From assembly GCA_947259795.1 (NCBI GenBank), contig CAMYNJ010000016.1:1-49657 (forward strand): a stretch of 49,657 nucleotides of DNA, read 5' to 3'. This document shows, in pieces, positions 33,601-44,741 of this stretch. The stretch comes from an uncultured Alphaproteobacteria bacterium (lineage in GTDB: Bacteria > Pseudomonadota > Alphaproteobacteria > UBA8366 > JADFVY01). The notes below the pieces were generated by a model. That model ran no database searches and was not told the origin of the DNA. It saw nothing but the letters and a program-made list of their open reading frames with translations. Within the stretch, counting starts at the first letter, position 1. Every line of letters starts with the position of its first letter. The translations under genes were made by a program, and so were the position numbers.

Positions 33601-33776
33601 CGATCGTCGTTTTCGGACTGATCCCCGGCCTCGAGATCGTGCGGCCAACGGCGATCGTCATTATTGGCGGCTTGCTGGCCTCGACCCTGCTCACCTTGTT
33701 CGTCATACCGGCCCTGTATCTGACCATCGGGTCGGGGGCGAACCGCCACTCCGACATCGGCCTGGCCGAAGCGTAA
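30642..33776 (+). CDS. Second RND efflux permease
   Basis: CusA/CzcA-type RND permease, 1044 aa, normal length. It is clearly paralogous to the first RND protein, sharing for example FRWIVGSSLELRF, KMPVDVFPEFAAPTVEIQT and GLATRNSILLINQYRHLE. The TM4 relay reads GVVIDDAIVGVDK, keeping the two Asp but with Asp in place of the Glu of the first pump. Start ATG 30642 has AAGGAG at 30627-30632; a TTG two codons earlier is too close to it. Two adjacent permeases with one adaptor recall RND pumps that work as heteromers, but this is only inferred. Confidence 0.88.
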   Translation: MFRWIVGSSLELRFVVMGAAVALVAYGTVQLQKMPVDVFPEFAAPTVEIQTEAIGLSAEEVKSLITLNLEELMSGVPWLESVRSESVTGLSSIVLTFERGTDIIKARQMVQERLALAYTLPNVSQPPTILQPLSSTSRFMMIGISSDEVEPTDLSLIARWTIKPKLVGVPGVANVAIWGQRLRQLHVQIDPDRLRDARLMQSDIIAATGDALWVSPLTFLKGSMPGTGGWVDNPNQRLGVHHNMPITTPEDLAKVAVAPRHLLMTGKQMSLGEVAEVSFSHPPLIGDAIVNDGKGLLLVVEKLPSANTLEVTRGVEKALAELGRGLPGVKIDPTVFRLASYIEDSLFNLTQVFIIGTVLVILVLGASLYNWRSAVISIVSIPISLLAAVIVLDLMGATINTMVLAGLVVALGVVIDDAIVGVDKLMGRLREREEGGGASIASVIYETTVETRSITTYAALIVVLGVTPILFMGGMSGAFFQPLALSYMLAVLASLVVGLTVTPTLSLLLFGKSPAQPSESPVSVWLGGKYEAVLGRAMNAPGTVSVAAGALIVAGLALWPMLGQSLLPPLKERELLVNWNTAPGTSYEETYRITSRVSRELKSLPGVRNVGAHVGRAVTGDQIVGINSSQIWVGIDPNADYDEMAAKIRETIDGYPGIDRSLQSYLRDTVSEVLSGETQALVVRIFGQNRDILRQKAEEVRLALSDVDGLVDLRTVGQVEEPQVQVKVDLDAAGRASVKPGEVRRSSATVFSGLTVGYLYEEQKIFDVVVWSPPEARNSLTDLRDLWVEKSDRHHVRLGDVADVEIVSTPMVIRHAGTAPYFDVVANVTGRDIGSVNRDVESRMAAVEFPLEYHPEILGEFAERSGAVKRVAGVGIAALVGIFLLLQACFNSWRLALIAFLAIPASIAGGLLAALAGGGVISLGSIVGLLAVLGLATRNSILLINQYRHLEGQEGVPFGLGLVIRGARERMSHIMASSTAIVAALLPIVVFGLIPGLEIVRPTAIVIIGGLLASTLLTLFVIPALYLTIGSGANRHSDIGLAEA

Positions 33777-34077
33777 ACCAGGTAACGGAATGACGAGAGT
33801 TGATCGATGACCGGTTCAATAACAAAGTGCGGCTATCGATCACGCCCCGCGATGGCATACGGGAATGCCGTTCCTTGCCTCGCTGCTGCCCCCCTTCCTT
33901 CGCTTGGCGGAAAAAGGTGTGGTGTAACGGCGATGGCAATCGCGAATTCGTGTCTGGAACGTTTGCCGTGCGGTCAATGGATGGGACAGTTTGACCAATT
34001 TGCGGTCCTTATCGGTCGTGTTGTGGGATCCCGCAAAGGTTTAGATACCGGCGGAATGCGAGTAGGAGATTGCTCTC
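33777..34077. other. Intergenic region between RND2 and the barrel gene
   Basis: A 92-codon frame starts at ATG 33807 and overlaps the next gene start, but it has no ribosome-binding site, no domain and mixed codon use, so I do not call it a gene. No terminator is seen, so the downstream genes may be on the same transcript. Confidence 0.4.
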
Positions 34078-35778
34078 TTGGCTAATCGCAGCGACGGACA
34101 GCGCAGCAACGGCCTGAACCGGACATTCGCAGCAGCGGCAGTCGGCGTGACGTGGTCGGCCGTGCTCGTCGTCATATTTGGCTCGAGCCTGCCGGCTGTT
34201 GCCGCTGAGACAAAGATCGATACGGTGGATGACGGCCCCACCGATGCGTTGCTGGTTTGGGCCGACGCTACTGGGGAGAGCCTGCGCCAGGACGATGCGG
34301 CAATGATCCCGAATGGCGGTCAGCTGAGGGCGGAACCGATCTCCGAGCAGCAGGCGTCCGTCGACGCCAGCAAGGACGTATGGTTCTATTTTGACAGTAC
34401 GTCTGCCGGGAATAGCGCAGGGCAGCCGACAAAGGCGCACACTGCGGACGACGCGATCGATATTCAGTTGGCGCAGTTTCAGTTGCCTCAGCCCACAAGC
34501 GAGGGGGAAGCTCCGTCGAAGCAACTACCCCAGCGTTTGACCTACGAGTATTCGTACGGCACCGAGTCGGAGGTTACCTATCGCGTCAACCCCGATCTCA
34601 ATGATCGCGTCCGAGATGACTTTCTCATCGTGACGCCGCAACTGAACGGTAGCGTCACCTATCGACCGTCCGACTGGCTGGAAACAACGCTGGAGATGAC
34701 GATAGAGAGAGAATTCCCTGTACAGGAGGAGCAGGTCGTGACTCTTCCAGACGGAGAGCTGCAATTTGCCGAAAACAGGAAAACCTCGCTACTCGTTGAC
34801 CAGGCGTTCGTAACGCTCAAGGATGTTACGGACCCGTTCGAGCTGACGTTGGGGCGCAAGAATTTCGAGGACAACCGGCACTGGCTGTATGACACTTCGT
34901 TGGACACTGCCCTCGTGTCGTTCAAGCAAGGAGCCTTCCGCGCCGAAGCGAGCGTGAGCCGGGAAAATCTCTGGGACCTGGACCTGACTGACAAGGTCCA
35001 GCGGGATCGAATCGATACCTACATGTTGTACGCGGGCTACCGTGGGATCGAAGACATCAGATTGGCCGGTTATACGGTTATGCGACATGATCTCGACGGG
35101 TTAGAAGGACGGCCCCTGCTCATGGGTGTACGGTCACTCGGCACGGTATCCGAGAGTTTCAGTTATTGGAGCGAACTTGCTCTTCTGCGTGGCGAGGACG
35201 AGCAGTCGCGGAGGTATTCGGCTTTCGCTATCGATGTCGGCGGCACATATCGGTTCACGGGTCTTCCGTTCAACCCGAACGTCACCCTGGGTTATGCGTT
35301 CGGGTCCGGCGACAAGAACCCTGACGACAACAAAAACAGCGAGTTCCGCCAGACCGGCCTGCAGTCGAATGAAGCCAAATTCGCCGGTGTCTCCGAATTC
35401 CTGGTTTACGGCGAGGCGCTTGATCCGGAACTGAGCAATCTCGAAATCTTCACCGTGGGCCTCGGCTTCCGGCCGGCGCCGAACGTATCTACCGACTTTG
35501 TTTATCATCGCTACCTGTTGGACGAGATTGCGGAAGAGCTTCGTGACTCGGCGCTGACAGCCCTGATGAACCAGGATGACACGCAGTTGAGCAAGGATAT
35601 GGGGAGCGCCTTCGACATTGTAATCGGGTTGCGCAACTTGTTCGGTGTGCGGCGGCTCGGACTGGACTTGAGGGCGGGCTGGTTCATTCCTGGAAAAGCC
35701 TTTCAGATCGACGACGGCGGCGGCAGCTTCCGCAAAGCTGACCAAGGTATTTCCGTGGTTGCGAAGTTATGGTGGTGA
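34078..35778 (+). CDS. Outer-membrane beta-barrel protein, AlgE/alginate-export-like
   Basis: Secreted protein, 566 aa, with a signal peptide ending AVAA-E, an N-terminal extension of about 120 residues, then alternating hydrophobic strands separated by acidic loops and a C-terminal aromatic (KLWW), all typical of a monomeric outer-membrane barrel. The strand pattern (DWLETTLEMTIERE, AFVTLKDVTDPFELTLGRKNF, GYRGIEDIRLAGYTVMRHD) recalls the alginate-export/AlgE family. The start is TTG 34078, eight bases after AGGAGA; no better ATG exists. It follows the two RND genes and may provide the outer-membrane exit in place of a TolC-type channel. Confidence 0.75.
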   Translation: MANRSDGQRSNGLNRTFAAAAVGVTWSAVLVVIFGSSLPAVAAETKIDTVDDGPTDALLVWADATGESLRQDDAAMIPNGGQLRAEPISEQQASVDASKDVWFYFDSTSAGNSAGQPTKAHTADDAIDIQLAQFQLPQPTSEGEAPSKQLPQRLTYEYSYGTESEVTYRVNPDLNDRVRDDFLIVTPQLNGSVTYRPSDWLETTLEMTIEREFPVQEEQVVTLPDGELQFAENRKTSLLVDQAFVTLKDVTDPFELTLGRKNFEDNRHWLYDTSLDTALVSFKQGAFRAEASVSRENLWDLDLTDKVQRDRIDTYMLYAGYRGIEDIRLAGYTVMRHDLDGLEGRPLLMGVRSLGTVSESFSYWSELALLRGEDEQSRRYSAFAIDVGGTYRFTGLPFNPNVTLGYAFGSGDKNPDDNKNSEFRQTGLQSNEAKFAGVSEFLVYGEALDPELSNLEIFTVGLGFRPAPNVSTDFVYHRYLLDEIAEELRDSALTALMNQDDTQLSKDMGSAFDIVIGLRNLFGVRRLGLDLRAGWFIPGKAFQIDDGGGSFRKADQGISVVAKLWW

Positions 35779-35884
35779 AACACGCACAGCCGCGATCGGG
35801 CATGCGTCACTTGTGCGCCGGTTTCTGTCTGTGTGCCGGCAGACCAACAGCATGAATCCTATTTGATGCGAAGGAGAGCATTCC

Positions 35885-36586
35885 ATGGTTACGCGAACAT
35901 TCAAATTTGTCCTTACCGCTGCGGCTGTTCTTGCGTTTTCCACGGCATGGGCCCAGGACAAGGGAACTAGCTCGCCCTGGCAAGAGGAGTTCGGTATCTC
36001 GAACTGCAATCTGCTGACAGAAGGACGAAATCAGTACTTCGTCATGGAGCCCGGCTTTCAGCTCGTTTTGGAGGGGGGCGATACGAAGCTCCAGATCACG
36101 GTCCTCGATGAAACCAAGACGATCGACGGGGTAGTCACGCGCATCGTCGAGGAAAAGGAATGGGAAGACGGAAAATTGTACGAAATCTCGAGGAATTACT
36201 TCGCGATGTGCGAGGAAACGAAAGATATCTTCTATTTCGGTGAAGACGTGGATTTCTACAAAGGTGGCAAGGTGGTCAAGCATGACGGCTCATGGATCGC
36301 CGGAACGGACGGCAACAGGGCCGGCCTGATTATGGCCGGAACGCCGAAATTGAAGATGATGTACTATCAGGAGATCGCGCCCGGTGTGGCGATGGATCGG
36401 GCAGAGATCGTCAGTCTTGACGAGACGTGCAAGACACCTGCAGGTACGTTTTCCAAATGCATGAAAATCAAGGAAGGCACGGCCCTCGACGTTAACGAAA
36501 CAGAGTACAAATATTATGCGCCAGAGATTGGGCTCATTCGGGACGAAGACTTGCGGCTAATCGAGCACGGTTTCGTAAAAGACTGA
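35885..36586 (+). CDS. Secreted protein of unknown function
   Basis: Protein of 233 aa with a clear signal peptide (TFKFVLTAAAVLAFSTAWA-Q) and a beta-rich acidic mature part. Four Cys remain after cleavage (ISNCNLL, FAMCEETK, DETCKTP, FSKCMKI) and could form disulfides in the periplasm. I do not recognise the family; the repeated pattern of two-strand segments resembles periplasmic ligand-binding barrels. ATG 35885 is preceded by GAAGGAGAG. It is the last gene of the RND unit and is followed by a terminator, so it is likely a functional part of that system. Confidence 0.65.
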   Translation: MVTRTFKFVLTAAAVLAFSTAWAQDKGTSSPWQEEFGISNCNLLTEGRNQYFVMEPGFQLVLEGGDTKLQITVLDETKTIDGVVTRIVEEKEWEDGKLYEISRNYFAMCEETKDIFYFGEDVDFYKGGKVVKHDGSWIAGTDGNRAGLIMAGTPKLKMMYYQEIAPGVAMDRAEIVSLDETCKTPAGTFSKCMKIKEGTALDVNETEYKYYAPEIGLIRDEDLRLIEHGFVKD

Positions 36587-36710
36587 CAGGCTAAGCAATT
36601 CGAGCCCGAGAGACGCGGACGCTCTCTGTTCGGCGCCTTTCTGGATAGACAGGGATGTGGCGCGACTCTGCAGCGATTCACGTCCACTCACTCCGCCGAA
36701 TAAAGTTTAG

Positions 36711-36745
36711 AAGGGTTGGGTTACCGAGACCCAACCCTTCTTTCG
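36711..36745 (+). terminator. Terminator of the RND unit
   Basis: Perfect 11-bp stem AAGGGTTGGGT / ACCCAACCCTT (36711-36721 and 36729-36739) with a 7-base loop and a T-rich but interrupted tail (CTTTCG). It lies 125 bases after the last gene of the unit. Confidence 0.75.
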
Positions 36746-36821
36746 TACTGTCCGTCGTCAAAGTTCTGGGACGGTGCAGGGTCTGAACTAGAGGAGGCTC
36801 TGCTACATCTGGTTGATCAGT

Positions 36822-37021
36822 CTATGCGGCGGCTCTTCGGTGTCGCAGGCGCCGCTGCTTGATGGTCCTTCGTTTGATCCTCCCTCATTTCAATAAGATA
36901 GTTGGCCTCGCCCGAAATAGACCTCGGCGGGCGTGAGATCACCCAGGCTCCCGTGATAGCGCTGGTGGTTGTTATGCTCGATGAAGGCGCCGATCCGGGC
37001 TTCGAAGTCACCGGGCAGACT
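36822..37021 (-). pseudogene. IS3-family transposase remnant (C-terminus only)
   Basis: The minus strand encodes LPGDFEARIGAFIEHNNHQR, then YHGSLGDLTPAEVYFGRG, the hallmark end of IS3-family OrfB integrases. After FGRG the frame must shift by one base to continue as ILLK-stop-GRIKRRTIKQRRLRHRRAAA, so there is one frameshift and one nonsense codon. An in-frame TGA also stands just before the remnant. The rest of the transposase and the element ends are missing. This shows past mobile-element activity at the right edge of the RND unit. Between it and the tRNA terminator (37022-37252) I see nothing else supportable. Confidence 0.8.
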
Positions 37022-37252
37022 AGGACTTCAGACACGGTCCTTCCGTACATCCGTTCCCAAGCCGAGAGCAGACGGAAACCGGGAGGAGCGGACATGGATT
37101 CCCCAACTCCGCTCACCCACGCGCTTTGCGACGGCATATGAATTCCGGATTCAGCAATGTCAATTCACCCGCAAGTATTACCCCATGCAGGACACAAACC
37201 GAACGGATGTTGCAGACCGCCTGCAAACCGGCGATACAAGTTTAAAAGAGAA

Positions 37253-37290
37253 CAAAACAAAACCCCCGATTTCACCAGAGAAATCAAGGG
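37253..37290 (-). terminator. Terminator downstream of tRNA-Lys
   Basis: On the minus strand: CCCCTTGATTTC, 6-base loop, GAAATCGGGGG, then TTTTGTTTTG. The stem has a small internal imperfection. It follows the tRNA 3' end by a few bases. Confidence 0.75.
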
Positions 37291-37296
37291 GTTAAA

Positions 37297-37372
<76 letters not shown>

Positions 37373-37479
37373 GCGCGGGGGGATATAGCAGAGCCGTTTC
37401 GGCTTGTCACCCCTGTTGGGCCAATTGCGCCCGCGTCACATATGGTGGCGGCGCGGCAGGCTGCAAGGGTTCCTCGGTC

Positions 37480-38631
37480 CTACTCGTCCTCGTCCAGGCC
37501 GCCGCGGGTGAGGCGCAGGTCGCGGTGCACATAGACGCACATGATCAGGCCGAAGGCGACCATCACGGTCAGCATGGCGGTGCCGCCATAGGACACCAGC
37601 GGCAGCGGCACGCCGACCACCGGCACCACTCCCATCACCATCGCCACATTGATGAAGACATAGAGGAAGATCGTGGTGGTCAGGCCCAGCGCCAGCATGC
37701 GGCCGAAATGGTTGCGCGAACGAAAGGCGATGGCGAAACCGTAGCCCAGGATGACGGCATAGAGACCGATCATCCCCAGCCCGCCCAGCAGGCCGAATTC
37801 CTCTGCCAGCATGGTGAAGATGAAGTCCGTCTGTTTCTCCGGCAGGAAGCCGCCCTGGCTTTGCGTGCCTTGGCCGAAGCCGCGCCCGCTCAGACCGCCC
37901 GAGCCCAGCGCGATCTGGGACTGCATGATGTGATAGCCGGCGCCGGTCGGGTCGGTGCTGGGGTCCAGGAAGGTCAGCACCCGCTTCCTCTGGTAGGGCA
38001 GCAGCAGGAATTTCCAGGCCAGCGGAATCGCCGCCAGGCCCAGTACGCCGCCCAGTATGAATTTCCACATGCGCACGCCGGCCAGGAAGAACATCGCCAC
38101 GCCGCCCACCATCAGCATGCCGGCGGTGCCCAGGTCGGGCTGGCGCAGCACCAGCGCCACCGGGGCCAGGATCAGCGCCGTGGGTATGATCAGATAGAGG
38201 ATCCGCCCGGTATTTTCGTAACTGACGGAATGGAAATAGCGCGCCAATGCCAGGACCAGCCCGACCTTCATGACTTCCGACGGCTGCAGCAGGAAGAATT
38301 TCAGGTCGATCCAGCGCTGCGCGCCCATGCCGATCTTGCCGGCGATCTCCACGCCGACCAGCAGCGCCAGGGCCACGCCATAGACCACATAGGCATATTG
38401 CAGCCAGACCCGCAGATCGACCACCGCGACCGCGATCAGCGCCGCCATGCCGACGAGGAAGCGGAACAGATGCCGCTTGGCCCAGGGGTCCATGCTTTCG
38501 TCGGCGGCCGAATAGAGCATGGCGATGCCGATGCAGCCGACGGCGACGATGAAGAACACCAACGACCAGCTGATCTGGCCGAAGCGCTCCTGCACGGTCA
38601 TCTCGCCCGGACGCTGGAAGAGCCCCGCCAT
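37480..38631 (-). CDS. rodA: RodA peptidoglycan glycosyltransferase (SEDS)
   Basis: SEDS-family membrane protein, 383 aa, that polymerises lipid II into glycan strands during elongation, with PBP2 as its transpeptidase partner. About ten hydrophobic segments are seen. Conserved stretches include KVGLVLALARYFHS, RQPDLGTAG, SGRGFGQGTQSQ and the C-terminal GVPLPLVSYGGTAML. ATG 38631 starts two bases after the mrdA stop, so translation is coupled; the open frame reaches 39465 but that part is antisense-frame coding of mrdA. Confidence 0.95.
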   Translation of the reverse strand: MAGLFQRPGEMTVQERFGQISWSLVFFIVAVGCIGIAMLYSAADESMDPWAKRHLFRFLVGMAALIAVAVVDLRVWLQYAYVVYGVALALLVGVEIAGKIGMGAQRWIDLKFFLLQPSEVMKVGLVLALARYFHSVSYENTGRILYLIIPTALILAPVALVLRQPDLGTAGMLMVGGVAMFFLAGVRMWKFILGGVLGLAAIPLAWKFLLLPYQRKRVLTFLDPSTDPTGAGYHIMQSQIALGSGGLSGRGFGQGTQSQGGFLPEKQTDFIFTMLAEEFGLLGGLGMIGLYAVILGYGFAIAFRSRNHFGRMLALGLTTTIFLYVFINVAMVMGVVPVVGVPLPLVSYGGTAMLTVMVAFGLIMCVYVHRDLRLTRGGLDEDE

Positions 38632-38633
38632 GG

Positions 38634-40541
38634 TCAGCCCTGCCCCTCGCCATGGCGGCGATAGTCGCTCAGCGCGAGGCGCGCCGGCCATTCGCCGGCG
38701 GCCAGTTGCTGTTCGCGCCGCTCCAGCTGCGCCATGATGTCGCGCGCCACCGGGGCGGCGGTGGAAGAGCCGCTGCCGCCATGCTCGACCAGCACCGAGA
38801 CCGCATAGCGCGGCGCCTCGACCGGAGCGAAGGCGACGAACAGGGCATGATCGCGGCGCAGCCAGTCGATATCCTTGTTTTTCAGCACCCCGGTCAACCG
38901 CTCGGATTTGGAGATGCGGCGCACCTGCGAGGTGCCGGTCTTGCCGGCCATTTGCCAGGCCGAGCCGACAAGTTTCGAGCCCCGCGCCGTGCCTTCCTCG
39001 TGATTGACCACCTGGGTCATGGCCGTGCGCACCATCTTCAGATGTGTGTCGTTCAGCCCCAGCGATTCGAATACGGGCGCGGGGCGCGCCCGGACCTTGG
39101 TGCCGTCGAAAAGATCGCGGGTCAGATGCGGCGTTACCGCCTTGCCGGTGGCGATGCGCGCCGCCATCTGGGCCAGCTGTATCGGCGTGGCCAGCACATA
39201 GCCCTGGCCGATGGCGGCCACCAGCGTGTCGCCGCCGCGCCAGTAGTCGCCGGTCGTCGCCTGTTTCCAGCCCTCGTCGGGAATGATGCCGGGATATTCG
39301 CCGGTGATGTCGATGCCGGTATGCGCGCCCAGCCCCAGGCGGCGCGCCATCTTGGCGATGCGGTCGATGCCCAGCTTCTGCGCCAGCTCGTAATAGAAAA
39401 TGTCGCAGGATTGGCGGATGCTCCTGGTTACATTGACGTGGCCGTGCCCCCAGCGCTTCCAGCAATGGAACTTGCGGTCGCCGAACTGTATAAAACCCTT
39501 GCAGTTGGTCGTGAAGCCGGCGGCGACCCCGGCCTCCAGCCCCGCCAGCATAACCGCCATCTTGAAGGTCGAGCCGGGGGCATATTGCCCGGTAACGGCC
39601 TTGTTGGTCTGCGGCGTGTAGGGGTTATTGCGGATTTTTTCCCAGTCGGCGACGCCGATCCCGTTGGGGAACAGGTTGGCGTCGTAGCTGGGCGTGGATA
39701 CCAGCGCCAGGACTTCGCCCGTATTGACCTCCATGACGGTGGCCGCGGCGGCGTTCTGGTCGGCCAGCCGGTCCATGATGAAACGCTGCAGGCCGACATC
39801 CAGGGTCATCACGATGTCGTGGCCCGGCTCCGGCTCGACCCGCCGGTCCACCAGTTCCTGGATCTCGCGATTGAGGTTGTTGACCTCGACCGCCGTGGTT
39901 CCCACCCTGCCGCGCAGGGCCTTCTCGAATTTGTGCTCGATGCCGGTCTTGCCGATCCGGTAGGAGGGCAGTTCCAGCGCCGAATCGCTATCTTCCGACA
40001 TCTCGGTCTCGTTGACCGCACCGACATAGCCCACCACATGCGCCGTCGCTTCGCCGTGCGGATAGTAGCGTCCCTGCTCCGGCTCGATGGCGATGCCCGG
40101 AAGATCGGGCGAATTGACCTCGATCCGGCTCACCTCTTCCCAGGGCAGTTCCTGGCGGATAGGCACCGGCAGGAACTTGCGCTTGCTTTTCTTTACCTTG
40201 GCCAGGATCCGCTTGCGTTCCTCGGGCGAAATCACAATGACCCGGGACAGCGCGTCCAGCGCCGCCTCGACATCGCCGGCCAGCTCCGGCACCAGGTTCA
40301 ACTGGTAGTTCAGCGTGTTGACCGCCAGCGGTTCGCCATAGCGGTCGACGATATAGCCGCGGCTTGGCGGCAGCAGGCGAAGGTTGACGCGGTTGTCCTC
40401 CGCCATCAGCCGATAGCGGTCGCTCTCCACCACCTGCAGCGAATAAAGCCGTCCGCCCAGCCCGGCCAGCAGCAGCAGCTTGCCGCCGGCCAGCAAGGCG
40501 GCGCGGCGGGTAAAGACATTGGCTCTGCTTCGCTCTGCCAT
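38634..40541 (-). CDS. mrdA: Penicillin-binding protein 2
   Basis: Class B transpeptidase of the elongasome, 635 aa, anchored by one N-terminal membrane segment (GGKLLLLAGLGGRLYSL). The pedestal domain follows, then the transpeptidase domain with PGSTFKM (active Ser of SxxK), the SxN-type segment and AGKTGTSQV (KTG). It cross-links glycan made by RodA. The start lies nine bases after mreD in a compact mreBCD-mrdA-rodA order. Confidence 0.95.
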   Translation of the reverse strand: MAERSRANVFTRRAALLAGGKLLLLAGLGGRLYSLQVVESDRYRLMAEDNRVNLRLLPPSRGYIVDRYGEPLAVNTLNYQLNLVPELAGDVEAALDALSRVIVISPEERKRILAKVKKSKRKFLPVPIRQELPWEEVSRIEVNSPDLPGIAIEPEQGRYYPHGEATAHVVGYVGAVNETEMSEDSDSALELPSYRIGKTGIEHKFEKALRGRVGTTAVEVNNLNREIQELVDRRVEPEPGHDIVMTLDVGLQRFIMDRLADQNAAAATVMEVNTGEVLALVSTPSYDANLFPNGIGVADWEKIRNNPYTPQTNKAVTGQYAPGSTFKMAVMLAGLEAGVAAGFTTNCKGFIQFGDRKFHCWKRWGHGHVNVTRSIRQSCDIFYYELAQKLGIDRIAKMARRLGLGAHTGIDITGEYPGIIPDEGWKQATTGDYWRGGDTLVAAIGQGYVLATPIQLAQMAARIATGKAVTPHLTRDLFDGTKVRARPAPVFESLGLNDTHLKMVRTAMTQVVNHEEGTARGSKLVGSAWQMAGKTGTSQVRRISKSERLTGVLKNKDIDWLRRDHALFVAFAPVEAPRYAVSVLVEHGGSGSSTAAPVARDIMAQLERREQQLAAGEWPARLALSDYRRHGEGQG

Positions 40542-40550
40542 GGTTCGCGA

Positions 40551-41081
40551 TCAGTCCATGAAACTGCCGCTGTCGCGCGGCAGGGCTTTTTGCGCCAGCA
40601 CGAAGGCAACGGTCAGCACCGGGTAAAGCGCAACGGTCATCAGATATTCGAAGGTTACCGGCCATGGCGCGATCATGGTGGTCGTCAGGGTCGAAACCAG
40701 CAGCCAGCGAAGTGCTTCGGCTACCAGCGCGACCAGCGCGAAGACCAGCCACAAGACCATGAAGGATCGGTCGCCGAAATGACGTTGCTGCGAAGCCACG
40801 AACCAGTACACGGCGATCAGCACGAAGGCGTTTACGCCGAAGGGCTCCCCTTCCAGCGCGTCCTGAACGAGACCGACCAGAAAGACCACCGACGCCGGCA
40901 GCAGGTCAGGGCGGTGCAGGCCCCAGTAGAACACGGCCATAAGCACGAAATAGGGCGTTACCGCGGAATCGCCTGGCAGCGAGAAGGGCAACTGGCCGAG
41001 GACGACGAGAAACAGCAGCAGCAGCGAGGGCGTGATGTTCCGCGCCGTCACGTCGAAGTTCTGCCAGGACGATCCGCTCAT
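40551..41081 (-). CDS. mreD: Rod shape-determining protein MreD
   Basis: Small integral membrane protein of the elongasome, 176 aa, with about five hydrophobic segments (PSLLLLFLVVLGQLPF; YFVLMAVFYWGLHRPDLLP). The RPDLLP and GLVQDALEG segments are typical of MreD. It lies between mreC (20 bases) and mrdA (9 bases). Confidence 0.9.
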   Translation of the reverse strand: MSGSSWQNFDVTARNITPSLLLLFLVVLGQLPFSLPGDSAVTPYFVLMAVFYWGLHRPDLLPASVVFLVGLVQDALEGEPFGVNAFVLIAVYWFVASQQRHFGDRSFMVLWLVFALVALVAEALRWLLVSTLTTTMIAPWPVTFEYLMTVALYPVLTVAFVLAQKALPRDSGSFMD

Positions 41082-41101
41082 GGCTTACACCGGCACCGGT
41101 A

Positions 41102-41986
41102 TTACTGGCTGGCCAGGCCGAGGTCCTGGTCCTGTAAAACGCCCGTCAGGCCGAAATCCATTAACCGCACGAATTCCAGCCGGTCCGGGGCCAGGAAGGG
41201 CTGCACGCGCAATTCGCCGCTGCCGTCTTCCCCGGCCGCGATCACGACGCCGACCGGCAGGCCGGCCGGAAAGGCCCCGCCATGTCCCGAGGTCACGACC
41301 AGGTCGCCTGGTCCGAAACTGCGTTCCGGCGGCAGATAGGCCAGCTTCGCGAGGTCGCTGTTGTCGCCTGCCAGGATCGCGCGTTCGCGGCTCTCGCCGA
41401 CGAGAACCGGAATGCGGCTGTTCAGGTCGGTAATCAGAAGAATGCGCGCCGACCGCTGGCCCACCTCGGCAACCCGGCCGACAAGCCCGTTGTTGTCGAC
41501 CGCGGCGGTTCCCTTGCGGACCCCATCGCGCCCGCCGACATTCACCAACACGCTGCGCAGGAAGGCACCGCCGGAATCGCCGATAACCCGGCCGGTAATG
41601 AAGGTCGCTTCGGGTTCCGGCGTGAAGTTCAACAGCCCGCGCAGCCGTGCATTCTCGCTCTCCAGGCTCTGCGCCGCGGTATGCCAGCGCCGCAGCCGCT
41701 CGTTCTCTTCGCGCAGCGCCTTGTTCTCGTCATAGGCGACGAACAGGTGCTTGCCTTCCTCGATCAGTTCGGCGCCCGCCGCGACCGGGCTGGACAGGGC
41801 GCCGATGACCGGCGTTGCGATGTCGGCGATGGCCATGCGGGTGCGCTCGTACAGCGCCGGGTCGGCCTTGCCGATCAGCATGACGCCGACTGCAAGCAGA
41901 AGGAAGAGCGCAAAGGTCGAACGTTGCGCGCCCTGTCTGATCGACAGCGACGCGCGCATCAGTCGGCCCGACCTCGGTCTCAACAT
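41102..41986 (-). CDS. mreC: Rod shape-determining protein MreC
   Basis: Periplasmic elongasome scaffold, 294 aa, with one N-terminal membrane anchor (STFALFLLLAVGVMLIG), a coiled coil at about residues 82-115 (DENKALREENERLRRW) and two beta-barrel domains (VLVNVGGRDGVRKGTAAVD; SFGPGDLVVTSGHGGAFP). It links MreB to PBP2. Confidence 0.93.
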   Translation of the reverse strand: MLRPRSGRLMRASLSIRQGAQRSTFALFLLLAVGVMLIGKADPALYERTRMAIADIATPVIGALSSPVAAGAELIEEGKHLFVAYDENKALREENERLRRWHTAAQSLESENARLRGLLNFTPEPEATFITGRVIGDSGGAFLRSVLVNVGGRDGVRKGTAAVDNNGLVGRVAEVGQRSARILLITDLNSRIPVLVGESRERAILAGDNSDLAKLAYLPPERSFGPGDLVVTSGHGGAFPAGLPVGVVIAAGEDGSGELRVQPFLAPDRLEFVRLMDFGLTGVLQDQDLGLASQ

Positions 41987-42043
41987 GCCTTCTCTACCTT
42001 ACCATGCCCGCAAACAGATCCTTGTGCCGATTAACCATATGGC

Positions 42044-43081
<1,038 letters not shown>

Positions 43082-43157
43082 CTAACCACGCCTCCGCGAG
43101 CTGATGTGCCGGATGATGATCATGTTCACGTCCTTACAGTTACCGCGTTAAGGGGAC

Positions 43158-44741
<1,584 letters not shown>

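Noticed and set aside
33807-34085. Possible 92-aa gene between RND2 and the barrel gene
   Set aside because: No ribosome-binding site, no recognisable domain, and mixed codon use; it overlaps the supported TTG start at 34078.
30655-34195. GGCTCGAGCC palindrome near the starts of RND1, RND2 and the barrel gene, considered as an operator
   Set aside because: In the two RND genes it encodes the shared residues GSSL and is explained by homology; in the barrel gene it lies within the signal-peptide codons, so a regulatory role has no independent support.
37022-37252. Attachment site or further element next to tRNA-Lys
   Set aside because: No integrase, no direct repeat of the tRNA 3' end and no inverted-repeat ends could be found by eye.
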